Assembly: GCA_025526915.1 (NCBI GenBank) | Contig: JAHLKH010000076.1 | Location: 1-64,000 of the forward strand | Reading direction: 5' to 3' | Source of the DNA: Entophlyctis helioformis | Taxonomy: Eukaryota; Chytridiomycota; Chytridiomycetes; Chytridiales; Chytriomycetaceae | DNA length: 64,000 nucleotides | Part shown: in pieces, positions 26,301 through 41,189 of the stretch | Layout of the letters: each line of letters begins with the position of its first letter | Position numbering within the stretch: position 1 is the first letter of the stretch | Notes under the pieces: model-generated | Database searches by the model: none | What the model saw: the letters and a program-made list of their open reading frames with translations, nothing else | What the model was told of the DNA's origin: nothing | Made by a program: the position numbers and the translations under genes

Positions 26301-27416
26301 AGTCATGGAATGCATAATGCATATCATACCATTGTTTTGCATACTCCAGGTCCATGTTGAATGGGGCGGCTGATGGGGTGCTCGAGCGGCGCTTGTTGCT
26401 GTTGCCAGCAGGCAAGGATGCCGAGTCGGAGAGGTAGGAGTCAGAGGCACCAGCTCGCCCAACGCTGACAGAAGACGAGTGAGAAGAACGGCGGCCGCCT
26501 TGCTTATAGTCCTGGTCGCGCTCATCGTCTGGCTCGTCCTGGTCGTCGTCTTCGTCCTCCTCATGCTCGGTGTCGCGGCCGTCATCGTTGCTGTTCCGGA
26601 ACTGGCTTGCAGGATATGGGCCAGAAGATGCTGCTGCCTGCGCAGAGCCTGATGGGTCGCCAGGGGTAGAGGAGGGCGATCCAATAAAGATGGATTCCGG
26701 CGAGGGGGCCGCTGGCAATGTCTTTAGTGCCGCAGCCGCCTGTGGCTCGTCGGCCTCGTCAGCGGCCATGCAGGCTTGGTTCGAGTCGCTGGTGGCTGAT
26801 CTGTCACCAGTCGCTGAGGTGGTTGGTTGGCTAGTAGCCGATGCAGAAGCAGACTTTAGGGCCGCGGCTTCTCGCGCGTGTGCAAGGGCATAGCGCTGGC
26901 GCGGGCTCTTGTGGGCACCGGTGTCGTTGTGGTTGCTGTCGTTGGAGTCGCACGACGGCGTGCCCGACACGCTACGCGGTCGCTTTGGGCTGCCGCGACC
27001 TGCGCCGTGCATGCTGCTTGTGGGTTGGTTTGAATGGATGCAAGCGTCGTCAGGGCCGGCGGACGTGGCTGGCATCGCTGCTTGTGCAGATTGTGTTGCG
27101 CGGGGAACGTGCAATGAGCGTGCGATGAGCGTGCGACGTTTGCAGGCGGTGCATTCATGCCGAAAATACACTCACTGTTGCCGTGATTGCCGGCGTGATT
27201 GCTGGCGTGTCCATTCGAAATGGGCGACGAGAGCAGCGACGACAGGTGCATGACGGCTGCTGCATCATCGTCCGGAGCATGATTCGACCGGAACGCTTGG
27301 CTTGAAGGCTGCTCGGCCTGCTGCTGCTGCTGCTGCTGCTGTCGTGGCTGCCGACGTTCGTGCCGCTTATGCGGTGATTGCGTGCGTTTCCGCATGCGGT
27401 TGCGCCGAGGGCCCAT
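23305..27416 (-). CDS. RFX-family winged-helix transcription factor
   Basis: A nuclear DNA-binding factor. Exon 1 (27416..27176) and exon 2 (27077..26270) encode a basic, polyGln and Ser/Asp-rich N-terminus (MGPRRNRMRKRTQSP; acidic run HEEDEDDDQDEPDDERDQD). Exon 3 starts at 26160 and completes the RFX domain around residues 345-425: ITREDVYDLYSL, GINKSMFGRIIHSS, then the diagnostic VRRLGPRKESKYHYIGVEW. Further exons carry a Pro/Gln-rich middle and C-terminal helical regions (IPSAIQTFWQSR, ERSLIDWIVQYD, VFVSFLKRFINLNQVLEP, FGRLFISWVVYIGQLFVRDM) that fit the RFX B/C/dimerisation portion. The junctions between 25900 and 23950 were not all resolved, and a frame change near 25480 may be a 46-nt intron or an indel. 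In fungi RFX proteins control cell-cycle or DNA-damage genes; in animals, cilia genes. Confidence 0.82.
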
Positions 27417-27537
27417 GGGGATGGCAGCAGCCTTCTCGCAGATCAATGTCACGGTTGCCTAGCAGTCACTGGATGGTTGCTGGGACAACCGTGTTGAGCA
27501 GATGCGGCTGCTGGCTGGTTCAACGCCAATCTCCAAA
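27417..27537. promoter_or_regulatory. Short divergent promoter RFX / PPIE
   Basis: Only 121 bases separate the two opposite start codons, so the promoters must overlap. No clear TATA element is visible. Confidence 0.5.
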
Positions 27538-29055
27538 ATGGCGGACACGGTCGAGATCTCGGGATACAGCGGGCCAATTGGCAAGAAGAAGGAGCAGGCG
27601 ACCGTCTTTGTTGGTGTGTGCGCTCGCTCGCTGGTGTGCTCTCTGCCGTTTGGTGCCTTGCATAGCCGTGCGAGTGTGGATGCGCCGACTGAGCGGCCGG
27701 CCAGCTGACTGACTGACTGCTCGCTGTGTCTTCGACAGGCGGTCTGGATGCCAAGGTCACCGAGGAGATTCTGTATGCAGCCTTTCTGCCGTTTGGCGAC
27801 ATCATGCAGGTCCAGATACCCAGAGACACCCACGGCCGTGAGTGCTGGCCGTCTGTCCTCCTGCGCCTCTGCCACTCTGTCTGTGACTGGATGGCCAAGT
27901 CGTGCCGGAGCCGACACTGACGCAGTCTGCAGAGCCAGGAACACTTGCGCACAAGGGATTTGGGTTTGTCGACTACGAGCTGCCAGAGGATGCTCGGGCG
28001 GCGATGGACAACATGCACATGGCCGAGCTGGCCGGCAAGGTCATCAAGGTCACGATGGCTAGAGCCACTCGCGGCAAGCCAGAGCTGCAGACTCGTGCCA
28101 GTAAGCCGGCTCGCCGCCTGCCCTTTGTTGCTGCACCAGGTGGATCTGGCGAGCACGGATGCGGATCTGACACACCTTTTGCCATCTGCACTGGCTGCCA
28201 GTTTGGGAGGACATGGAGTGGATCGAGGAGCAGGAGCAACGGACAGCAGCAAGAGAAGAGGCAGCCGCAGACGCAGCCGCAGACGCAGCAGGATCAGGAT
28301 CGCCGACCAAGACAGGAGCAGCCGCCTCTGACCCGCCCACCAAGAAACTCAAGATGGCCAAAGGCGCTGCCTCTGCGTCTACATCTGCCACATCCACCGA
28401 CACATCCAAGCCAGCCGCCTCGCGTAGCGGCAACCCGCGCGTCTACATGGACATCCGGATCGGCGCACAGGCGGCCCCGCACCGAATCGTGTTCCTGCTC
28501 CGTGCCGACACGACGCCAAAGACCGTCGAGAACTTTCGCGCGCTGTGCACCCACGCCAAAGGCTTTGGGTTCAAGGGCTCTGCGTTCCACCGCATCATCC
28601 CGGGGTTCATGTGCCAGGGCGGTGATTTTACAAAGGGCGACGGCACGGGCGGCAAGTCCATCTATGGAGCCAAGTTTGCAGACGAGAACTTTGTGTTGAA
28701 GCATACCAAGGCCGGCGTACGTCTGCCCTGCCCTGTCCTGTCCTGCCCTGCCCTGCCTGTCCTGCGCTTGATATGCCTTGCGTGTCTTGCGTGTCTGACT
28801 CGCGTGTGTGCGTACCGACTGACACGGGCTGTGTGCAATGGTTGGTAGTTGCTGTCCATGGCCAATGCTGGCCCAAACACGAACGGATCGCAGTTCTTCT
28901 TGACAACGGCCGAGACGCCGTGGCTTGATGGCAAGCACGTTGTGTTTGGCGAGGTGCTGTCGGGCATGGACGTTGTGCGCATGATCGAGGCGCAAGGCAC
29001 CAAGCAGGGCAAGCCCAAGCAGCGCGTCACTATTGTCGACTGCGGCGAGCTGTGA
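27538..29055 (+). CDS. PPIE: RRM-cyclophilin peptidyl-prolyl isomerase E (Cyp33)
   Basis: A nuclear peptidyl-prolyl cis-trans isomerase with an RNA-recognition motif, associated with the spliceosome and chromatin in other species. join(27538..27613,27739..27837,27933..28100,28202..28716,28849..29055), 354 aa, all phases consistent. RRM near residues 22-110: RNP2-like TVFVGGLD and RNP1 [10 protein letters not shown] Glu/Ala-rich linker with a Lys cluster ([10 protein letters not shown]) follows. The cyclophilin domain has [16 protein letters not shown] (catalytic Arg, Phe, Gln), [13 protein letters not shown] and the cyclosporin-contact Trp in [12 protein letters not shown]. Its length is somewhat above the ~300 aa of animal PPIE because of the linker. 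The last intron carries CCCTG/TCCTG pentamer runs. Confidence 0.95.
28727..28765. repeat. CCTG-rich imperfect pentamer repeat in PPIE intron 4
   Basis: Alternating CCCTG, TCCTG and GCCTG units just after the donor site of the last PPIE intron. Confidence 0.65.
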
Positions 29056-29209
29056 TGGACTGGACGTGCCCGTCTTGACCATAATGCAATGAATTGGACA
29101 ATGAGGCACAGCCAGCCATGCAATAGAAATGACATGTTCATTGTTGCGTGGATGCCTTGTGTGTGTGTGTAAAAAAGTAGTGGGAGGGGAACGCGAGATG
29201 CTGCCGCAT

Positions 29210-32200
29210 TTAAAAGTAGCCCTTGGTGGTGAGCATTTTGCGGCGGTCCTCGGGAATCGTGCGCCACAACTCGGCGCGTGTGGCGTCGTCCACCTGCGAC
29301 AACAACCGCCGGAGCGCGTTGAGCATGCGGTTGACGAGCTCGTCGTGGCCAGTGAAGCCAGGAATGGCGAGCACCTGTGTGAAAATGTCAACGAGCTTGG
29401 TGAGGTTGGCCGCGTTGGACAGGGGGATGGCGGGGTGGCTGCCCTCGATCAGGTCCAAAAGGTACGAGTACGTGTCCTCAAACTCGTCCTCGTCCTCGAT
29501 GATGGGCAGGGCGTTGAACCAGTGCGGCAGCACTTGCGCAAGGTCGAATGCACCAGAGGTTCCGTAGGTGCGGCAGATCTTGCTGATGGCCGAGATGGCG
29601 TTTTCGGTCGCAAGAGTGTTGTCCTCGGAGCGGGCATCGGCGTGGCGGACAACAGAGAAGAGGTTCTGGAGGGCAGAGACAGAGAATGCGCGGTACGGCT
29701 CGCCGCCAACCTTGGCAGCAATGCCGACACCAAACGCGGCAGTCTGGCGGACAGACGGGTCCGCGTCTGTGGATGCAGCCAGCAGACGCTCGAGGAAGCG
29801 GGGCTGGTAGCGGACAGACTCGACGGGAGCAAACTCGATAATGTCCTGGTAGACGCTCAGCGCCAGGCGACGGGCGATGGGGTCCTGGCTGGCAATGAAC
29901 GTGTCAATGACAGGGACGATTTGGTCAAAGTACGGCAGGTAGGATGCGCGGTGGTTGCGGATGGTTGCACGGAAAGCGCGGGCGATCTACAAACAATAAA
30001 CGTGTCAGCACATGCGCTGGATGGAGCAACGCAAAGCTGCTCGGAGGATAGGCGGTAAAAAGACGTACAGAGTCAATGAGGTTGTCGTCGTTGATCTCCT
30101 CCTCCTGGAGCGTCTGCTCGTCCTCGGGGTCGTAGTCAGGGTCCTTGCGGGAGACTAGCACATACAAGCGGGTCGACAAGGGAATGGTTAGCAATCAAGG
30201 ATGCAATCAAGGCACATGTGGGCAAGCAGCGCTGTCCAGGCTGGTGCACAACATCCCACACAGACACGGTTGATCTGCTTCAGATCAAGTGTAATGTAAT
30301 GTAAAGATCGTCTGCATCCGGCCGCGCAATGAATGCTGGCCGCTGAGTATTGCAGAATTATTGGTCATCACGAGCAGACGGCCGTGATGTGAAGGATGAG
30401 GCAGCAAGGACGAGCAGCAGATGCAAGACACCAGGCAGATCATGCTCAAAGGATACATACTTGCACGGTCCTGGGCACGCTGCATGTACTCCTCAAGCTG
30501 GATCTGCGCATACTCGATGAACGACTTCATGATGGGCTCGTTCAGGCTCATCGGGCCGACAATGTCGAGCGACTATGGCACAGAGAGAGTGTGTCAGTAT
30601 GATCAGACCATAAAAATGAAAACAATGCGTGCTGCTGGCAAACAAATGCAGAATAGCTACCTCCTCAAAGGTCTGGAAGAGCTGCGAGACGAGCTCAAGG
30701 TCCTGCTCGCCCTTCATGGCCTCGAGGACCTTGGGGGCAACGGTCTGCCAGAGGCCAATGGTTCTCTCGGCCGGGTAGCCAGCCTTGGTCCACGACTGCA
30801 AGAGGAGAGGAATGACAGCAGCCGCGGCATAGCGGACACCGTCGTGGAAGTAGAACTCGAGGAGAGGCACAACAAGCTCCATGGTCTTTTCGACGTACTC
30901 GTGGAAGAGCGGGCCGAGCTCCTTGGCGTAGCAAAGAAGCATCTCAATGGCAGTGCACTTTTCGTCGAGGATCGCGGTGCGGATACCGATTCTCTGGCCG
31001 TTGACGTTGAGCATCTCCCATTCCTCAGCCTCCTCGGGATCGGCGTCGTCAAAGATGGCAATGTCGGGCTTGATGCCTGCAGACTTGTACAGTGGGGGGA
31101 GCACAAAGCCCATGAACGGAGCAAAATCGTGGCCGAGCACCTTGCAGATGCGGGCCCAGGCGCTGAGCAGGAACGAGGACTGGGGGTCGTCGTCCTCTGT
31201 GATGGACGCCTGGGTCTGCTGGAGCAGCGTGATAAACTCCTGGGCGTTGGGAGCAAAGACCTCCTTGCCAACGGCCATCGCGATCAGGGTGGCGCACTCC
31301 ATGGTCTTGCCGCGCAGACTGCGGAGCTCCTTGCCGGTGGCGTTGCGCAAAAAGTCCATGAGGACGGGCATGATGGCCGGGTAGAACTCGGCAAACTTGT
31401 CGTTGGCCGAGTCGGCAATGGTGGCCAGCGTGGTGATGGCCTGCTCCTGGGCGTACGTCTTTCCGGTGCCAAGAAGGACCGTGAGCTTGGGGATAATGAC
31501 GCCGAGGTAGGGCGAGATGCACTCCTTGCTGGCGCTCTCGGCAAAGTTGACAAGGGCGGCGGCGGCGTAGGTCTGGACGCGGAGACGGTCGGTGCTCTCG
31601 ATGACGTAGACGAGATGCGTGACAATGGGCTCGTGGAACTTTTCCTGGATCTTGGGCGAGAAGTCTGTGCACATCTGGCCAATGGCGTTACAGGCGGCGT
31701 GGCGGACACGAGGGTGGGGGTCGCGGAGGTGCGGGAGAACGATGCCGACAACCTTGTCGAGCTCGGCAAACATGATCTTGCGGCAGCCCTCGCCAATGGC
31801 CGAGATGCAGCGAAGGGCAGCGTGTCTGCGCTGCCACTCTTGGGCCGAGAGGAAGGCAGGGATGATCTGGAAGGCGATGGGGAGCACCACCTTGCCGCCC
31901 ATGTGGCGGGCAATGCGGTCCATGCTCTGCTCGCCAACGGTCTCGTTGGACTCCTGGTCAATGTCGTCCAGGTCCTCGGTCTGGTACCACTCCTCGTCCT
32001 CGTCGTGCTCGCTCATCCACTCGAGCATGATCGGGATGACGGTGGACGCAAAGGCGGCGTGCTTGCGCATCATGCCGGGTGCAGCCTCTGCCAGCGTGAG
32101 CAGGAGCTCGAGACACGTCTGGCGGACGCCGTTCTCCATGTCGGTGTTCTTCATGACTGACGTCATGAACTCGACCACCTGCGGCACGACGGGGCGGAAC

Positions 32201-33603
32201 AGCTTGGGGAAGGCCTCTGCGAGCTCAATGAGGTAGCCGATCGCGTCCGTGGCGGACAGCTCCATGTTGGGGTCGGCCAGGACGGGCGGCAGGGTGCCGA
32301 GCATGAGCGGCACTAAGTCGGTCATGGAGTCGCGGGCGCTGGGCTCGGCGTCGATGAGGTAGTAGGCGGCGGCGCGGAGCGCAGCCAGACGGACTTCGAC
32401 GTCGGCGTCCTGGATGCCGGCGACAAAGATGGTGCGGATGGTGGCGGGCGACTCGTTGACGAACAGCGAGGGGATGCCGGCCATGATCTGGAAGGTGGTC
32501 TGGCGCAGGAGCGGCTGCGGCGACGACGCAAAGTGCAGCGAGGCCTGCACCAGCTCGGACCAGTAGCCTGGCGGGGGGTTGGGGGCAGAGGCGGTGGGAG
32601 GTGCGTGTGAGACAAGGCATTCAGGCATTCAGGTTGGCATTGAGGCAGGCAGGCAGGCATTCATGCAGGCAGGGGGGCGTGAGACAGCGGCAAGCCAGGC
32701 CAAGCCACGTACTGCCTTTGTCGTGCATGTGCGAGGCCAGCTCCGAGACGGTGTCGCAGATCTTGTTGCGCACCGAGGCGTTGGCCTCGTTGGAGAGCGC
32801 CTGCAGCAGCTGCGTCTGCACAAACTGGCGGGTCTCCTCGCCCACAAAGACGTAGTTGGACACGTCCTCGACGCTGGCGCCGGCGGCCTCGGCGGGTGCG
32901 GGTGCGGCCGGGCGGGCACGCAGCGCCATGCGGCGCAGCAGGATGGACGTGAGCGAGCGGATCTGTTGGCGAGCGGGCGAGTGTGCGAGTGAGTGAGCGC
33001 AGACAGGCAGCCAGCGCAGTCAGAAAAAAACGGGCCGTGATGAGCAGCGGGTCAGTGGACGGGTGCAGACAGGTGCAGGAGCAGGCAGGTGCAGTCGGTG
33101 TTGCTTGTGTGCAGCGCAGGCAGGCTGGCGGGCAGGCTGGCTGGCGGGCGGGCAGGCTGGCTGGCGGGCGGGCGAGCAGCCGAGCAGCCGCACGAAAGGG
33201 GCCAGCCAGCACGGCTCGTCTGCTGGCTCGTTCGACGGCTCGTTGGCAGCACACTCATAGAGCCAGCATGCCGTGCAGGCCAGTACAGGGCATCCACAGC
33301 CAGCCAGCCAGAGAGCCAGCGAGCCAGACACACACACACAGACACACACACAGAGACACAGAGACGCTTGCACACACAGGCACCTGCACACATTCACGAC
33401 AAGCAGAGACGCACCTCGACATCGGGGTGGTTGACCATCAGGTAGGCGAGACCTGCAAGAAGGACCTGCGGCTGGTTGAGCAGCCAGTGCTCGTTGAGCT
33501 GCTGCTCGGCGGCCGCGCGCACGGCATTGTCCTGCGTCGACAGCTGTGCAATGAGCTGTGCCAGCACCTCGAACAGCTGCAGGCTGTTGGCGTCGCTGAA
33601 CAT
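29210..33603 (-). CDS. Importin-5 / karyopherin Kap121 (Pse1)
   Basis: A nuclear import receptor built of HEAT repeats that binds cargo and RanGTP. Six exons: complement(join(29210..29986,30069..30154,30461..30572,30661..32567,32713..32962,33415..33603)), 3321 nt, 1106 aa, matching the usual ~1090-1100 aa of Kap121/IPO5. It begins MFSDANSLQLFEVLAQLIAQ, then NEHWLLNQPQVLLAGL and the conserved RSLTSILLRRMALR. An acidic loop (EHDEDEEWYQTEDLDDIDQE) lies at the position of the importin-beta acidic insert. HEAT segments such as WQRRHAALRCISAIGEGC, DPHPRVRHAACNAIGQMCTD and YAAAALVNFAESASKE follow, and the C-terminus is intact. Every exon phase is consistent and no frame break is seen. Intron 1 (452 nt) carries a GC-rich tandem repeat. 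Confidence 0.94.
33119..33176. repeat. GC-rich ~20-bp tandem repeat in importin intron 1
   Basis: Two to three copies of a GGCAGGCTGGCTGGCGGGCG-type unit. Short CACACAGA runs follow at 33330-33380. Confidence 0.7.
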
Positions 33604-33778
33604 GGCGGGATGGGTCGTGTGGGTGCAAGTGCTCAAGCCCGTTCAAAAAAACTTAATGTGGATGTTTCGGGGCGTGTTTGACCGTCGGCGTCGTGGCTGG
33701 ACATCCATCCAGGCCCGTCGTCTGGCTTGAACGGCAGGATCAACAACAGCAAGTCTATTCATTCGCAACTCTACTGCT

Positions 33779-35303
33779 CTAGTTCTTGGTGCCCACGCAC
33801 TTGGAAAACACGGGCCGCTGCGGGATGCGGAACAGCGTCGTCTTCTTGAACGCGAGCTCGCCGATCATGTCGACCGAGATGTCGAGCGAGGCACATGACG
33901 AGGCAGAGAGCTTGGCAGTGCTCATTTCGGTGCTGGCGCGGGCACCGACAGCGGCCTTGGCAGCCGCGTCGACAAAGATGGCCGCGCCGTCAACGTTAAA
34001 GTTGAAGATGCTGGCACTGAGGGCAAGCTTGGGGACCAGCGACAGGCTGACCTCGGCATTGGCGCCGGCGTCGCCGTTCATGCGCACGTCAAAGACGGGC
34101 TTGAAGCCAGACGCGGTCGCGCGGGACTTGGTGCGGACCGTGGCGCGGAAGTCGGGAATGCGGGCTCGGATGTCGGCGCCAAAGCTGCCATCGCCAAGCA
34201 GGGCAGCCTCGGCACGGATGGCAAACGAGATGGTTGGGCCCAGGCTCAGGATGCCCGGGATGTTGATGGGGCTGAGCGACTGGGTGAACACGGGCACGTC
34301 GGATCCCAACTGCTTGCTGAGAGGAAGAATGTTGGCCTCGAACGCGAGGTTGGCGCCGACCTCGAGGTCGCCTTGCCACTCAAAAATGAACTCGAACGAC
34401 TTTTTGAACAGCGCGCCTTTGACGTAGAACGTGGCAACGGATCTCGAGTGCACGCCGCAGGGATTGCAGCCCGCACGCACAGCACCGGCCTTGGCCGGGA
34501 TCGGGAGGTCGACGGTCTTGACAATGTCCTTGTCGAACTTGAGCGGCAGGGCCTGCGGTGCACAGGGGCCGATAGGCAGCATAAGGGCGAAAGGGTCAAT
34601 AGACGGCACAAGAGTTTCAGGCACGGGTCCATAAATGGGCCGTGCGGCAAACACTTACAAACGATTGGTCGATAGGGATGCCGGGAAATTTGTCCAGAAA
34701 GCTGCGCTTGGTGATGTTGTGGCTGTGGGCGGCGCTGTGGTCGGCAGCAGGAGCAGCGACAATCTCAAAGGTGCCGGTCACGCCAGCGTCGGCGGGGTCG
34801 GACGTTGTGAACGTCAGAGTGCTGGCATTTTTGTCCGCGACCCAGGTGTCCGTGAGACGCATGGCAAACTCGGTGCTGCCGTTGGCGCCGCACTTGTGGA
34901 CGGCGGCAATGATAAGAAGCGTGCGCTCGACCTTCCAGCTGGGCATGCTGGACGCCGACGAGAAGGCAACCGACACCGAGTCGTTGGTGCACCGGATCGA
35001 GCTGATGCCGGCGACGTTGGCAAGGTTGACCGACGGCACCGAGGCGACGATGCGCATCGCAGCAATGGTCGCCGACGAGTTGCCCAGGCGAGTGTCGTAC
35101 CAGTTGGCGACCGAGTCGGCAGAGGGCTTGTTGTCGTACTCGACGGCTCTCATGCGGCACGAAGGAGCAGCAGCGGCGACGGTCTTGGCAACGTCATGGA
35201 CGGCCGGCTTGGGTTGATCACGAGCAGCCTTTGGCAGGCACTTGGCCTTGGACGCACTGGCCGCCGACACAGCGATCGCAAGAAGGACTGGAGCAACGAG
35301 CAT
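33779..35303 (-). CDS. Secreted beta-rich protein, resembling fungal DUF7223-type proteins
   Basis: complement(join(33779..34552,34659..35303)), 472 aa, GT-AG intron in phase 0. It starts with a signal peptide (MLVAPVLLAIAVSAASASKA) and has paired cysteines and several N-glycosylation sequons (NSS, NDS, NGS, NAS). The second exon contains GCNPCGVHSRSVATFYVKGA, WQGDLEVGANLAFEANI, INIPGILSLGPTISFAIRAE and a Lys-Cys tail. The CxxCG motif followed by an amphipathic beta-strand block and an IPGI-SLGP motif recalls secreted fungal proteins of the DUF7223 type, as far as I can recall. No catalytic motif is seen. A cell-surface or extracellular structural role is likely. Confidence 0.72.
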
Positions 35304-35643
35304 GGCGTTCGATGGGGCAAAACCAGAGGGCTGCCGTGGCCTTTATGTATGGTTCAAGGCTAAAGCCTCGGCCGAGAGTCTCGCCAAAAATGTCCATATT
35401 TGGTGCGATGCCATCTGTAACACCAGCGCATTTTTGTGACAGCTCACATGGCAAAGGGCGGCTCCAGCGCCCCCGTCGCCCTTGGAAAGTATCCGCTATG
35501 ATGCCAGCTGCACACTGTTCGCGAGCCGCCCCTCCTCGTGACTGGCCGCTGCAGGCGATGCTGGCGATGCAAGACAGCTCGTGACCGGCTTGAACGTGCG
35601 CGCTTTTGCCTTTGGCCTCTCCCCACAACCACCAATCACAACG
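35304..35643. promoter_or_regulatory. Divergent promoter region secreted protein / homocitrate synthase
   Basis: About 340 bases between opposite starts. Nothing coding-like is visible. Confidence 0.45.
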
Positions 35644-38056
<2,413 letters not shown>

Positions 38057-38314
38057 TTGTTTGTCTCTGGCTGCCTCTCTGTCTGCCTGGCTTTCATTCC
38101 TTCCGCCTGCCACTTTTATCATGTTCTCTGCTGTTGATCCGTCTCTTGTTTGATCCATCTCCCGATCCATTCCGCCCTGGACGCTCCGTCCAGCCCCACT
38201 CGACACGATCCATGTCCCCACCTCCACCATCCAATGAATGTCCACAACGCCACCACACTCGATGGGTTGTCCAAATTGTCGATCCATATCGCTCTCTCCC
38301 CCAAACCTTCAAAC

Positions 38315-40767
38315 ATGTGCGAAACAGCCGCCAAAAAAGCAGCCGTTGCCTCGGGCGCCGCTCCGTCCAAAGGCGCCGTGACGCCCGCATCGATCAAGGC
38401 GGCGGCCATTGGCCTCGGCTCGGCAGCGGCGTGTGCGGCATCGGCAGCAGCGTCGACGCTCAAGCACCAGCTGGCGCATCCCGGCGTGCCCATGAAGCAG
38501 TTTACCCGCGAGGCCATTGCAGAGCGGGTTGCAGCGGGCGAGGTCATCATCATTGTCCAGGACAAGGTGTACAACCTCACCAAGTGGGTCAAGCACCACC
38601 CGGGCGGCGACCTGGCCGTGCGCCACATGGCCGGTAAGTCTCGGGTGCGGCCGCTGGCGATGCATGCATGTCCCCTGTGCGGCCGTGCGCTTGGCGTGTC
38701 GGCGGCCGTCTACGGGCAGCCAACGGCACAATCCATTGCTGTCCAGCACGCACCCAAAGGCACACCTACACATACACATACACAGACGCCCGCCCGCCGA
38801 GCGCTGGCCAACCAGCCCATCCGTTGAAGCGGTGGCCGAGTGAGGCCGCTGCCGCCGCTGGCAAATTTTTGCAGGCACGCAGACGCACACACGCAGAGGC
38901 ACGCAGTGTTTCGTGCCGGCTGAGCATTGATTGACCCTCACTCGCTGGGCTGTGCCTGTCTGCCTGCCCGCGGGCGTGCGTGCGTGTCTGTGGGGGTGCT
39001 GCTGCGCAAGGCCTGCCAGTACCCCAGTGCCCCCGATGCCCCGATGCCCCGTGCCTCTGTTTGCCGTGCCAGTCTGCAGCAATTGTTCCGATGCTGGCTG
39101 GCTGCCCGACTGGCCCTGCTTGGCTGGCTGTCGGAACGACCGGCGGAATGACTGGTCCTGACCAATGCTGACTGGCTGACTGGCTGGCTGACTGACGACA
39201 ACAAACAGGCCGCGACGCCACAGACGCCATGATTGCCTTCCACCCCGAGTGGGTCTTCCTCGAGCGCCTGCCCCACTTCATCATTGGCGAGCTCGTGGCC
39301 GATGCCCGCGTCACCTCGCCCATCTCGGCCGACTTCCGCCGCCTCGAGTCCAAGCTCCACGAGATGGGCATGTTCAAGACCGACTACGCCTTCTATGCCC
39401 GCGAGATTGCCAAGTTTGTCGCGCTCTGGCTGGCCATGATCTACTTTGCCGTCTTTGGCCCCAAGACCCTCGTCGCCTACCTGTTCAGCGCTCTCTGCGC
39501 CGCCACGCTCTGGCAGCAGGCGGCCTTTGTTGCCCACGACAGTACGTCGCCCTCTGCCTGTGCTGCTGGCTGCGTCTGCTGCTGGCTGCCGTCCTTGTTT
39601 TGTCGGGACGCTGTTCCTGGCGTGGCTGCTACCCCGGCGATCTGACACGAGCCTCGCTTGCCCTGGTGTCTTCCGCGCATGCCCATCACGATCCGTCGCT
39701 CGCCCCGACGCACTTTGATCTCTCTGATCTGCCTGGCCTCGCTCTGCACGTGTTCCGCCCGCCCGTCTCTCACAACATCTGCGGATTCTCGTCGCGTCTT
39801 GTCTCGATCGCATCTCCGCCCATCACGTGCGGCGTGTCCGTTCCGCCGCGTCTCCATCTGCCTGTCTGTTTAACCATCGTCTCCCCTCACTATCGCCTCG
39901 CCTCGTCCAGCCGGCCACTCTGGCATCTCGCACGACCGCAAGATCGACACGGGCTTCGGCATCGGCCTGGCAAACTTCTTTGGCGGCCTGTCGATTGGCT
40001 GGTGGAAGCGCAACCACAACGTCCACCACATCATCACCAACGATCCAGAACACGACCCCGACATTCAGCACATGCCCTTCCTTGCCATCACGGCGCGTCT
40101 CGCCAACAACCTCTACTCCACCTACTACAACCGCATCATGGAGTTTGACGCCATTGCCAAGGTCATGATCCCCATCCAGCACTACACGTTCTACATTATT
40201 CTCGCCTTTGGCCGCTTCAACCTCTACGTCAACTCGTGGGCATACGTTTTTGCCACCAAGCACGACGTTCCCTACCGCTACCACGAGATTGTCGGCATGA
40301 CCTTCTTCTGGGTGTGGTACCTCTGGCTCCTGTCGAACCTGCCCACCGCATGGCACATTGTCGGCTACGTCCTCGTCTCGCACATGGTCACCGTGTTCCT
40401 GCACATGCAGATCACGCTCTCGCACTTTGGCATGCCGACGGCATCCATCAAGGAGCAGGAGGTCGAGGAGTCGTTTGCCGAGATGGCGCTCCGCACCACC
40501 CTCGACGTCGACTGCCCGCGCTGGATGGACTGGTTCCACGGCGGCCTCCAGTTCCAGGTCGAGCACCACATTTTCCCGCGTCTGCCGCGCCACAACCTCC
40601 GCAAGGTGCGTCCGGCCATTGAGGCGTTTGCCAAGGACCACGGCCTCGAGTACCACTCTCTTGGCTTTATCGACTGCAACAAGCACACTCTCGGTGTTCT
40701 CGAGCAGGTCGCGCACCAGGTCGCTGCCATCATCGCCGTCGACCCCCGCAAGGTCCACATCCACTAG
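38315..40767 (+). CDS. Cytochrome-b5 front-end desaturase (delta-8 sphingolipid or delta-5/6 acyl type)
   Basis: A membrane-bound di-iron desaturase of the endoplasmic reticulum. join(38315..38633,39209..39541,39911..40767), 502 aa, phases consistent. The fused cytochrome b5 domain has heme-ligand HPGG at residues 95-98 and a second His in AFHPE. Histidine boxes: HDTGH (216-220, split by intron 2), HNVHH (253-257) and QVEHH (433-437), the Gln-for-His in the third box being diagnostic of front-end desaturases. The segment GWWKRNHNVHHIITNDPEHD recalls fungal delta-8 sphingolipid desaturases (from memory); a delta-5/6 acyl activity cannot be excluded. The start at 38315 (MCETAAKKAAV) was chosen over upstream in-frame ATGs because it is closest to the conserved part. 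Confidence 0.9.
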
Positions 40768-40822
40768 ACTGTTTCTTTGCGTCTTTCTATCCTTTTCTTT
40801 TCTTTTGTCTCTTCATCATTCG

Positions 40823-40869
<47 letters not shown>

Positions 40870-41189
40870 GTCACCACTGACTTGGTCTGATCCGTCAAGT
40901 GGTTGTGCTGCTAGACTTGAATCTCTCTATCCAATTCCCGCCCCGTCTCTCGCTCTTGCACGACGCGGGCACATTGTCGACAGCTATGATCAATGAAGTA
41001 TTGAGTCCATTCGAGTCCGTGCAGGTTCCGCCGTCCATTCGAGTCGCCTGTTGCATCCTCGCGAGCCACCCAGCCCCGACCCGCGGAACAAACGGGCAGT
41101 GGCCATCTGCGGATAATCCACGCGTTCAAAGGCCGTTGTGGTTGCCACCTTGCGCTTCATCTTCAACCTCAACATCCATCTCGACAACG
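40768..41189. other. Intergenic region with CT microsatellite
   Basis: About 420 bases between the desaturase stop and the first ABCA start. It opens with a CT/TTTC-rich tract, otherwise featureless. Confidence 0.5.
40825..40866. repeat. (CT)n microsatellite
   Basis: About 20 uninterrupted CT units just downstream of the desaturase stop codon. Confidence 0.95.

Noticed and set aside
30421..32160. Plus-strand frame of 579 codons opposite importin
   Set aside because: Mirror of a conserved HEAT-repeat protein; no family resemblance.
40825..40866. (CT)n tract as a promoter element
   Set aside because: It lies directly behind a stop codon and looks like a plain microsatellite; no supporting motif is present.
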